A stretch of DNA of 34,720 nt from Rhodothermales bacterium (GTDB lineage Bacteria > Bacteroidota > Rhodothermia > Rhodothermales > Bin80): the NCBI GenBank assembly GCA_028278205.1, contig JANQES010000049.1, positions 1 through 34,720 on the forward strand, in the 5' to 3' direction. The notes beneath the pieces are model-generated. The model saw only the letters and a program-made list of their open reading frames with translations, had not been told where the DNA came from and did not search any database. Within the stretch, counting starts at the first letter, position 1; each line of letters begins with the position of its first letter. A program made the position numbers and the translations under genes. Below are positions 17,897 through 24,889 of the stretch, in pieces.

Positions 17897-20800
17897 ATGA
17901 AAACCGCCGAAGCAACAAAGAACCCTGGCAGCCGCAACCACCCGTCTCGGCCTGCCGAACCCTTCTTCCAGCCGGAGAAGGAAGGGGCTTTCTTTGCCGA
18001 AGCCCGCGAGATGCAGACCTCGCCGCTTCAGCGCAAATCCGCCTTCGCCAGCGACGGCGACGAGCCGCTGGTTTCCGAGATGATCCAGCGTAAACCGGCT
18101 TTCGAGAGTGATGGCGATGAGTCGTCGGTCTCTGAAACGGTCCAGCGCAAACCGGCTTTCGAAAGCGATAGCGCGACGGTTCAGGCCAAACCGGAGCCGT
18201 CGAAGGCGAAGCCGCTCGGCAACGGCCTTTCCACCGCTACGTCCTTCTTTACGACATCGGGCGACGGCGGCTTTTTCTCCAAGACCGCCAGGCCATTCTT
18301 CACGCCCTCGCCCATTCAGGCCAAACTGACCATAGGCCGGCCCGACGACCGCTACGAACGTGAAGCCGACGAGATGGCCGAGCGGGTCATCAACCGTCCG
18401 GACAAATCGCTTTCCCCGCCGCCTCCGGTACAGCAGCAAGAGGAAGAAGAGACCGTCCAGCCCGCGCTCTTCGACAGCATCACGCCGCTGGTGCAACGGC
18501 AGGTGGATAAAGAGGCCGTCCAGGCCAAACCGGCGCTCCAACGCCAGGCCGGCGGACCCACCACGGCCAGCGCCGACCTCGAAAGCCGTCTCCAAAGCAC
18601 CAAAGGCGGCGGCCAGGCCCTCGATGAGGACACCCAGGCCCGCATGGAAGACGGCTTCGGGGCCGATTTCAGCGGCGTGCGCATCCACACCGGCAGCGAA
18701 GCCGCGCGCATGAACAACGAACTCGGCGCCCAGGCGTTCACCCACGGCAGCGACGTCTATTTCAACCAGAACAAGTACCAGCCCAACTCTACCGACGGCC
18801 AGCGGCTGCTGGCCCACGAACTGACCCACACGGTGCAGCAGGGCGCCGTGGTGCGCAAGAAGCCCATCAGCAGCACCGGCGGCAAACGCATCCAGCGCGG
18901 CGTCATCTCCGACCTGATCAACAAAGTGCTGCGCTACGTGCCGGGCTGGACGTTGCTCACTGTGATCATCGGCACAAACCCCGTCACGGGCGAGAGTGTG
19001 CCGCGCACCGCTACCAACCTGCTCGACGGCCTGCTGGGACTGCATCCGCTGGGCACGTTGCTGTCCAACAAACTCAAAGAATCGGGCGCCCTGCAAGAAG
19101 CCGGCGACTGGCTCAGCAGCGAACTCGACAAGCTGGGCATTACCTTCTCCTACATCAAGTCGCTGGTGTCTAAAGCCTGGGACGAGCTATCGATCTGGAA
19201 TAGCTGGGACACCAACCTGGGCATCGTCAAACGCATCTTCGGCGAGCCGTATCAACGCGTTAAAGCCTTTGTAGGCCGCATCGGCGACAAGATCAAAGAG
19301 TTCATCTTCCGGGGCGCGCTCAAGATGGTCGGTGCGCCGGTAGACAAGATCATGGGCATCCTCAACAAGGGCGCCGCCGTCATCAAGACCATCATCAGCG
19401 ATCCCATCCAGTTTTTCAAGAACCTGGCGGCGGCTGTCGGCGGCGGCATCAAGCGGTTTGTGGGTAACATCAAACAACACCTCATCAGCGGCCTGATCGA
19501 CTGGCTGACCGGGGCCATGTCTGAAGTGCCCATCACGCTGCCGGCCAAATTCGATTTGAAGGGCATCATCCACCTCGTCTTGCAGATTCTGGGGCTGACG
19601 TATGACCGCATCCGCGCCAAGCTCGTCAAACGTCTTGGCGAGAAGGTGGTGGCAGCCGTAGAGACGGGCGTCGATATCGTCAAGCGGCTCATCACCGAGG
19701 GGCCGATGGCGTTGTGGGATATGATCAAAGAAAAGGCCGAAGAGATCAAGACGCAGGTGATGGAGGGCATCCGCAACTGGGTCATCACCCAGATCGTCAA
19801 GCAGGCGGTGATCAAGCTGCTGAGCTTCGTCAACCCGGCGGGGGCGTTGTTGCAGGCCGTGCTGGGGCTCTACAACCTGGTGATGTTCCTGATTGAGAAC
19901 TTCCAGCGCATCGTCGATTTCGTCAGTTCTGTTTTCGATTCCATCGGCGAGATCGCGCGCGGCGCTATCGGCAAGGCGTCCGAGTTCATCGAGCGGACGA
20001 TGGCGCGCACCATCCCGATCATCTTGAATTTCCTGGCGCGTCTGATCGGCCTGAGCGGCATCGGCAAGACCGTCAGCAACATCATCAAGAAAATCCGCGC
20101 GCCCATCGACAAGGTCGTCGATAAGGCGCTTGACTTTATCGTCGCGCAGGCGAAGAAGCTCCTCAGTAAAGGCAAGGTGGCTGTCGAGAAAGGGGTGGAG
20201 AAAGTCAAAGCCTTCCTCTTCCCCGAGCATCGCTTTCAGGCCGATGACGGGTCGTCGCACAGGTTGTTTGTGAAAAAGGGCGCCGGCAAGCCGGTGATGA
20301 CGGTCGAGAGCACGCCGATTCCGGTGGGGACGTTCCTGGATCAGTTTGAAAAAGACCACGGCGCTACGTTAAGCAAGCACAAAAAGAAAAAGCTGGCCGA
20401 GGCCAAGGCTTTCCTGAAGTCTGACATCGACCCGCTGGTGCTCAAGTTGGATGCGGCGCAAAAGGCCAACAAAGAAGCGGAAGCCAAAGACTTGCAGCGG
20501 CAGTTGTTGGAGAAAGAGGTGAAGCTTGCCAAGATTATGAAGAGCCTCTTGAAGAAATCGGATGCGCTGGCCGCAGGGAAATTAAAGTACCAGATCGAGG
20601 GGCTCACGGGCACCTACAAAACGCTGCCGCAAGCGCCCGGAGACCAACTCACGCCGGATCACCAACCCCAGGCGGCCATCCTGGAATATGCCGCCACGTT
20701 GCCCTATTTCAAAGGGCCGGAAGGCAAAGCCATGCGCGCCCGCGCCAAGAAAAGAGCCGATGCCGGCTATGCCATCAACTTGCACGAGGTGCGGCATAAA

Positions 20801-21124
20801 GATGGACGCACGTACGGTCATAAAGGGGGGAAAACGAAAAAGGCGTTCATCGCAGACGTTGCCAACGAAACCGCCTCGCTTACCGACGATCAGAAGAAGC
20901 GCGATAAGGTGGTCGAGCTGATGAAACGCGACCTGGCCGCCGACGTCAGCAGGATGCACGTCGTCATCAAGAAAGGGCACAAGGATCCGGTCTGGAGCGA
21001 TCTCGACGCCTTGAATCCCACCGATAAAGAGAAGCAGGAACTGGTCAAACAAATCAGAGGCCAGATCGAGACGGGGCAAGGCAAAGTCGCTGCCCAGGAC
21101 ATGGATAGTTTGAAAGGCCCATGA
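17897..21124 (+). CDS. Modular eCIS effector: DUF4157, translocation-like region and nuclease-like C-terminus
   Basis: This 1075-aa protein has four parts. Residues 1-140 are disordered, with PAEPFFQP, three QRKPAFESDGDE-type repeats and VQAK-type motifs. Residues ~138-316 contain KLTIGRPDDRYEREADEMAE and then the DUF4157 'eCIS core' domain ending in HELTH (His307, Glu308, His311), a zinc-peptidase-type HExxH motif. Residues ~325-775 form a long chain of amphipathic and hydrophobic helices, of the kind that recurs between DUF4157 and toxin domains in eCIS cargo. Residues ~776-1075 are lysine-rich with LTPDHQPQ (Asp921, His922) and LHEVRHKDGRTYGH (His963, His967, His975), recalling His-rich HNH-like nuclease toxins. 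The nuclease call is inference. The next gene is a SUKH-like candidate immunity protein. Confidence 0.8.
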   Translation: MKTAEATKNPGSRNHPSRPAEPFFQPEKEGAFFAEAREMQTSPLQRKSAFASDGDEPLVSEMIQRKPAFESDGDESSVSETVQRKPAFESDSATVQAKPEPSKAKPLGNGLSTATSFFTTSGDGGFFSKTARPFFTPSPIQAKLTIGRPDDRYEREADEMAERVINRPDKSLSPPPPVQQQEEEETVQPALFDSITPLVQRQVDKEAVQAKPALQRQAGGPTTASADLESRLQSTKGGGQALDEDTQARMEDGFGADFSGVRIHTGSEAARMNNELGAQAFTHGSDVYFNQNKYQPNSTDGQRLLAHELTHTVQQGAVVRKKPISSTGGKRIQRGVISDLINKVLRYVPGWTLLTVIIGTNPVTGESVPRTATNLLDGLLGLHPLGTLLSNKLKESGALQEAGDWLSSELDKLGITFSYIKSLVSKAWDELSIWNSWDTNLGIVKRIFGEPYQRVKAFVGRIGDKIKEFIFRGALKMVGAPVDKIMGILNKGAAVIKTIISDPIQFFKNLAAAVGGGIKRFVGNIKQHLISGLIDWLTGAMSEVPITLPAKFDLKGIIHLVLQILGLTYDRIRAKLVKRLGEKVVAAVETGVDIVKRLITEGPMALWDMIKEKAEEIKTQVMEGIRNWVITQIVKQAVIKLLSFVNPAGALLQAVLGLYNLVMFLIENFQRIVDFVSSVFDSIGEIARGAIGKASEFIERTMARTIPIILNFLARLIGLSGIGKTVSNIIKKIRAPIDKVVDKALDFIVAQAKKLLSKGKVAVEKGVEKVKAFLFPEHRFQADDGSSHRLFVKKGAGKPVMTVESTPIPVGTFLDQFEKDHGATLSKHKKKKLAEAKAFLKSDIDPLVLKLDAAQKANKEAEAKDLQRQLLEKEVKLAKIMKSLLKKSDALAAGKLKYQIEGLTGTYKTLPQAPGDQLTPDHQPQAAILEYAATLPYFKGPEGKAMRARAKKRADAGYAINLHEVRHKDGRTYGHKGGKTKKAFIADVANETASLTDDQKKRDKVVELMKRDLAADVSRMHVVIKKGHKDPVWSDLDALNPTDKEKQELVKQIRGQIETGQGKVAAQDMDSLKGP
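18029..18175 (+). repeat. 57-bp tandem repeat (19 aa) in the effector N-terminus
   Basis: Copies start at 18029 and 18086, with a partial third at 18143. Each reads QRKPAFESDGDE followed by a short Val-Ser-Glu segment. The repeat multiplies the QRK motif found near the N-terminus of other cargo genes in this locus. Confidence 0.85.
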
Positions 21125-21216
21125 AACCTCCCGTAACCTACACCTGTTGGCTTTGAAGCCGTTCGCGCAACGCGCCTCCACACGCCACACAAACCATCTG
21201 CAATCTGCTGAGAACC

Positions 21217-21786
21217 ATGGACGTAACAGTCTTTGACGATATCTTTGGAGAAGGACAAACACCGCAACTGCTCCTCGATTTCTACACGTATTACGACGAG
21301 CAGGGAGAGGAATTTATGGACGTCGAGGTCGTCGAGGAAGGCCCCGATTATGTAAGCGATTTGCTCGGCGAGGAGGTGGTCGATGACTTCGTCGTGATCG
21401 CCAAACACGGGTCCGACTCGCTTATTGCCTATTGGACAGCCGGCGAGGCGGATGGGCAGGTCCCGATTGTCTGGCTCGACAGCGAGGGCACGCCCAATAG
21501 CGTCATCGCGGCCACAGTGACGGATTTGTTCTCGCTCCTCTTGTATGACCTGGGCTTTGTCTACGACGTCGTTGCGCGCCTGGACAACCTGGGCGACGAA
21601 GCCGAGGAGTTTGCCGACTATGAGCTTGAAGAATATCTCGAAGAGATGGACGAATATGAAGGGTATGACGATTTTAAAGAGTGGCTTGAAGGCTTCGACG
21701 TCGAGCCTGCCGCTGCGCCGTTAAACGTGGTGCGGCAGGCCCGGCAGGCTTTCCCCGATTTAGAAGCGTGGTTGGAAGACCACTGA
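21217..21786 (+). CDS. Acidic SUKH (SMI1/KNR4)-like candidate immunity protein
   Basis: The 189-aa protein is strongly acidic. Its central segment (FVVIAKHGSDSLIAYW, then VPIVWLDSEGTPNSVIA and a Leu-rich helix) resembles the SUKH superfamily of SMI1/KNR4 proteins. These are frequent immunity proteins against nuclease and other toxins in polymorphic toxin systems. It starts 92 bp after the DUF4157-nuclease-like gene on the same strand, the expected place for a cognate immunity gene. The start is ATG 21217; no convincing Shine-Dalgarno site is seen. An acidic partner would suit neutralisation of the basic C-terminal domain of its neighbour. It could also be an unrelated eCIS accessory protein. 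Confidence 0.6.
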   Translation: MDVTVFDDIFGEGQTPQLLLDFYTYYDEQGEEFMDVEVVEEGPDYVSDLLGEEVVDDFVVIAKHGSDSLIAYWTAGEADGQVPIVWLDSEGTPNSVIAATVTDLFSLLLYDLGFVYDVVARLDNLGDEAEEFADYELEEYLEEMDEYEGYDDFKEWLEGFDVEPAAAPLNVVRQARQAFPDLEAWLEDH

Positions 21787-21811
21787 TTTTCTGAACCTAC
21801 CCCCTGATGCC

Positions 21812-22624
21812 ATGAAACGCCGCAAACCGCGCACCCAACCCGATGTGCCCTCGAAGGAGGCCGGCCCCTTCTTCTCTAAAGTGGGCGCCCAGCCTGACGT
21901 CCAGGCGAAGGACGATGGCTTTTTCCAGCCCAAACTGACCATCGGCCTGCCGGGCGACCGCTACGAACAGGAAGCCGACCAGATGGCCGGCGCCGTGGTC
22001 AACCATTCGCGGTCGAACGCGAGCGAAGGGGCGGTGCGCAAGAAGGCCCGGGTTCAGCGCATGGACGAGGAAGAGCCGCAGGCCAAGCTCCAACGGCAGG
22101 AAGAGGAGGAAGCACAGGCTAAACTCCAGAGGCAGGAGGAGGAAGAACAGGCCCAGCCGAAGCTTCAGATGCAGGAGGAAGAAGAAGCGCAGGCTAAACT
22201 CCAGATGCAAGAAGAGGAAGAGCCGCAGGCCAAACTCCAGATGCAGGAAGAAGAGGAGGCGCAGGCTAAACTCCAGAGGCAAGAAGAGGAGGAAGCCGCC
22301 CAGCCGAAGATCCAGAGGCAGGCGCAGAAAAAGCCGGCGCGGGCGCAACTGGCGCAACGTCTGGCCGAGAACAAAGGCGGAGGCAACCCGCTACCGCCCA
22401 AGGTCCGCCAGCAGATGGAAGGCGCTTTCGAGACCGACTTCAGCGGCGTGCGCGTGCATACCGATCAGGAGGCCGTGCAGATGAACCAGGGTCTCAACGC
22501 CCAGGCTTTCACCCACGGCAACGACGTCTATTTCAACAAGGGTAAGTTCAGCCCCGAAAGCGGCTCCGGCAAGCACCTGCTGGCGCACGAACTGACCCAC
22601 GTGGTGCAACAGCGCAAAAAATAA
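21812..22624 (+). CDS. Stand-alone DUF4157 (eCIS core) protein lacking a toxin domain
   Basis: The 270-aa protein begins with a basic segment, then GPFFSKV and DGFFQPKLTIGLPGDRYEQE, matching the cargo signature of the two genes upstream. A highly charged repeat region (residues ~90-170) follows. The DUF4157 core ends in AHELTHVVQQ with candidate zinc ligands His259 and His263 and base Glu260. The protein stops only a few residues later (QRKK), so there is no translocation region or toxin. It may be a processing peptidase, a loading adaptor or scaffold, or the conserved N-terminal half of an effector whose C-terminus was lost. A clean stop, a nearby downstream gene and an intact HExxH argue against simple decay. 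Confidence 0.8.
   Translation: MKRRKPRTQPDVPSKEAGPFFSKVGAQPDVQAKDDGFFQPKLTIGLPGDRYEQEADQMAGAVVNHSRSNASEGAVRKKARVQRMDEEEPQAKLQRQEEEEAQAKLQRQEEEEQAQPKLQMQEEEEAQAKLQMQEEEEPQAKLQMQEEEEAQAKLQRQEEEEAAQPKIQRQAQKKPARAQLAQRLAENKGGGNPLPPKVRQQMEGAFETDFSGVRVHTDQEAVQMNQGLNAQAFTHGNDVYFNKGKFSPESGSGKHLLAHELTHVVQQRKK
22079..22321 (+). repeat. 36-bp tandem repeat (12 aa) in the DUF4157 protein
   Basis: Six to seven copies of a unit reading approximately QAKLQRQEEEEA, with Met replacing Arg in the central copies and one-residue length changes in two of them. The tract predicts a highly charged helical or disordered spacer. Confidence 0.85.
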
Positions 22625-22633
22625 CCGGGAGCC

Positions 22634-23260
22634 ATGCTGACGCAGAGCATGTTCGAGATCTTTACGGCGGCAGTCAGAGGCCAGCCCCGGTTGTTTGTGG
22701 CCGTCGGCGCCGGGCAGCACAGAACGCAACGCGGCCTGATCCGGCTCGCCGACGAGGTCGCGCGCAAAGCCGCTGAGACCGTCGATTATCTCGACCCGGT
22801 GGGCAACGTCGCCCAGAGGCCGACGCCGCGTTTGCAGGTGGCTGTCACGTTCGGCGAGAGCGAGGCCGTCGGCACGTTGTGTGAGTGTGGGCTTTTCGGC
22901 GGGGCCGCCACCGCCGTGCCGGGTTCGGACACCTTGCTGGCCTATTACGCCCACGAAGCCGTCGAGAAACGGGCCGGCACGTCGTTGATCCGCCGGATTG
23001 TCATCGATCTGACGTCGCAGGGGGCGGCGCCGGGGCCGGCGCCGGGCATCACCGCGCGGAGTCTGCCCAGGGCCAGGACGCGCTGGCTCGGCAACTCGCG
23101 CACCCGCGAACTCCACGACCTCGACAACCTGACGCCCCGCTGCCAGATCGAAGAAATCGCGCGGGACCGGCGGTATTACTTCGAAAACGTCATAGCCTCC
23201 GAAGCCCTCGGCTACGACCTGTGCGCGCACTGCTTCGGGGCGCGAAAGTCCAGACGATGA
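22634..23260 (+). CDS. Tail-fibre-like protein with candidate C-terminal zinc site
   Basis: ATG 22634 lies 9 bp after the previous stop and just behind GGGAG, so the two genes are probably co-translated. Residues ~15-125 (RLFVAVGAGQHRTQRG, then VTFGESEAVGTLCECGLFGG) resemble the short 'AVGTGTT...FGEGEANG...GLFGG' domain found in phage tail and tailocin proteins. That points to a structural or cargo-adaptor role. The C-terminal ~55 residues carry ELHDLDNLTPRCQIEEI and LCAHCFG. His161, Cys170, Cys197 and Cys200 could bind one zinc ion, much as in short HxxxC/CxxC modules that occur as add-on domains elsewhere. The function is not established. It is the last gene before the ATPase. Confidence 0.6.
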   Translation: MLTQSMFEIFTAAVRGQPRLFVAVGAGQHRTQRGLIRLADEVARKAAETVDYLDPVGNVAQRPTPRLQVAVTFGESEAVGTLCECGLFGGAATAVPGSDTLLAYYAHEAVEKRAGTSLIRRIVIDLTSQGAAPGPAPGITARSLPRARTRWLGNSRTRELHDLDNLTPRCQIEEIARDRRYYFENVIASEALGYDLCAHCFGARKSRR

Positions 23261-23275
23261 CACCCGCGTCTAAAA

Positions 23276-23347
23276 TTGGGCAAATGGCAAATGGGCAAAT
23301 GGCAAGTTGTTTGCTGATTTGCCGATTTGCCGATTTGCTATTCCCAA
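23276..23347. repeat. Inverted clusters of GGCAAAT-type dispersed repeat
   Basis: Four GGCAAAT-like units on the left face three or four complementary ATTTGCC units on the right across a short spacer, flanked by TTGGG and CCCAA. The RNA would fold into a long imperfect hairpin between the fibre-like gene and the AAA+ ATPase gene, ending 13 bp before the GTG start at 23361. Confidence 0.7.
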
Positions 23348-23360
23348 AATCAACTAAATC

Positions 23361-24728
23361 GTGATAGCTCAACCTCCGACCAGCCTGTCTCAGGCCGTCC
23401 ATCCGCAGAGCTTGCTCGATGCCTTGCAGTATCTGACGCAGGTCATCCAGGCGCGGCTGGCGCTGTATTTCAAACAGGAAATCCCGTATCTGCGCCTGGA
23501 AGATATTCCACGGCCTGCGCCCAACGGCGTCCGGTCGGCCTATACCGATTTTCTGATGGCGCACGACCTCTCTTTCGAAGAGCACGTCATCTTGCTGCTG
23601 GCGCTGGCGCCGCATCTGCAACCCGACTTTTTCGACGAGGCTATCTCGCAGGCGCTGCCCCAGGCCGGCGATTTTCCGCAGATAGGCGGGGTGCGCGGCA
23701 AGCAGTTTCGGGGGTTCTTGCCCACCGGCGAGACGGCCCTGTTCATCCTGGCCGGCGACGATCTCGAAAAACGTTTTGCCGTGCAACAACTCCTCGCCGA
23801 AGACCATTTCTTCGCCAAAAAACAGATCCTCCATCTCGACGCGCCGCATCCGGGCGAACCGCTGATGAGCGGCAAGCTGGTGATCTCGCAGGAATTCGTC
23901 GATCTTTTTACCACCGGCACCGTCGCCAAGCCGCGTTTCAGCATGGACTTCCCGGCCCAACTCGTCACGACCGAGATGGACTGGAGCGATCTGGTGCTGC
24001 CCGACAGCACGCTCAGCCGCATCCGCGAACTGGAGGTGTGGGTCAAGCACGGCCACACGCTGCTCTTCGACTGGGGGATGAAGAAGAAGCTCAAGCTCGG
24101 CTACCGGGCGCTCTTCCACGGCGCGCCGGGCACGGGCAAAACGCTCACGGCCAGCCTGCTGGGCAAATACACCGGGCGCGACGTCTACAAAGTCGATCTG
24201 TCGATGGTGGTCTCGAAGTTTATCGGCGAGACGGAGAAAAACCTCGCTATGCTTTTTAACAAAGCCGAGAACAAAGAGTGGATCCTCTTTTTCGACGAGG
24301 CCGATGCGCTCTTTAGCAAACGCACCAACGTCCGCGACGCCCACGACAAGTATGCCAACCAGGAGGTATCGTATCTGCTTCAACGAGTGGAAAATTATAA
24401 TGGGCTGGTGATCCTGGCCTCCAACTTCAAAAGCAACATCGACGAAGCCTTCATGCGGCGCTTCCAGTCGATCATCCATTTTCCCATCCCCAAAACATCC
24501 GAGCGGGTGCGGCTCTGGACGATGGCCTTCCCCGAAGCCGTCCGCCTGGCCGACACGGTGGATCTCGACGCCATCGCCCGCAAATACGAACTCACGGGCG
24601 CCTCGATCATGAACGTGGTGCAATACTGCTGCCTCGTCGCGCTAGATCGCGGCGAGCCGGTGATCGACACGGCAGCCATCGAAGCCGGCATCCGGAAGGA
24701 ATTGAGCAAGGAAGGAAAGCTGAGGTGA
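23361..24728 (+). CDS. eCIS AAA+ ATPase (Afp15/Pvc15-like)
   Basis: This 455-aa ATPase is a standard member of contractile injection loci, thought to act in cytoplasmic assembly or cargo loading. The N-terminal ~200 residues are a family-specific helical and beta domain. The AAA+ core has Walker A GAPGTGKT (residues 254-261), Walker B ILFFDEADALF (Asp312, Glu313), a sensor-1 Asn in LASNFKSNID and arginines in AFMRRF near the usual finger position. A C-terminal lid helix follows. All catalytic residues are present. The start is GTG 23361, since the upstream sequence is repeat-derived and offers no better codon. It is the last recognisable eCIS gene here, and a terminator-like hairpin lies downstream. 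Confidence 0.88.
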   Translation: MIAQPPTSLSQAVHPQSLLDALQYLTQVIQARLALYFKQEIPYLRLEDIPRPAPNGVRSAYTDFLMAHDLSFEEHVILLLALAPHLQPDFFDEAISQALPQAGDFPQIGGVRGKQFRGFLPTGETALFILAGDDLEKRFAVQQLLAEDHFFAKKQILHLDAPHPGEPLMSGKLVISQEFVDLFTTGTVAKPRFSMDFPAQLVTTEMDWSDLVLPDSTLSRIRELEVWVKHGHTLLFDWGMKKKLKLGYRALFHGAPGTGKTLTASLLGKYTGRDVYKVDLSMVVSKFIGETEKNLAMLFNKAENKEWILFFDEADALFSKRTNVRDAHDKYANQEVSYLLQRVENYNGLVILASNFKSNIDEAFMRRFQSIIHFPIPKTSERVRLWTMAFPEAVRLADTVDLDAIARKYELTGASIMNVVQYCCLVALDRGEPVIDTAAIEAGIRKELSKEGKLR

Positions 24729-24730
24729 TT

Positions 24731-24888
24731 CGATTTTGGATTTTAGATTTTGGATTTTGGATTGTTTATTTCCACAGCTCGCAATAACCGAAAAAGCCGC
24801 GACGGTTGGGACCGCTGTGGCTTTTTCGATTGAGATGACGGTGCCATCTCAGACCAATCCAAAATCCAAAATCTAAAATCCAAAATCG
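24731..24888. repeat. Small element bounded by 34-bp perfect inverted repeats
   Basis: Bases 24731-24764 are the exact reverse complement of 24855-24888. Each arm is made of repeated AATCCAAAATC-type units. The 90-bp interior holds a terminator-like hairpin and a second hairpin (TGAGATG at 24831-24837 with CATCTCA at 24845-24851). The right arm ends one base before the start codon of the glucosidase gene. It has the layout of a non-autonomous palindromic or MITE-like element; no target-site duplication was identified. Confidence 0.8.
24789..24828 (+). terminator. Hairpin with U-run downstream of the AAA+ ATPase gene
   Basis: Stem 24791-24805 (AAAAAGCCGCGACGG) pairs with 24812-24826 (CCGCTGTGGCTTTTT) around the loop TTGGGA, with two G-U wobbles and one mismatch. 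The symmetric A- and T-runs would let it act in either direction. It lies inside the inverted-repeat element. Confidence 0.6.
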
Positions 24889-24889
24889 T

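Noticed and set aside
17897..21124. Phage lysis or pore-forming toxin as the main function of the 1075-aa protein
   Set aside because: The hydrophobic helices lie between DUF4157 and a distinct C-terminal domain, which fits a translocation or packing region of eCIS cargo better than a stand-alone pore.
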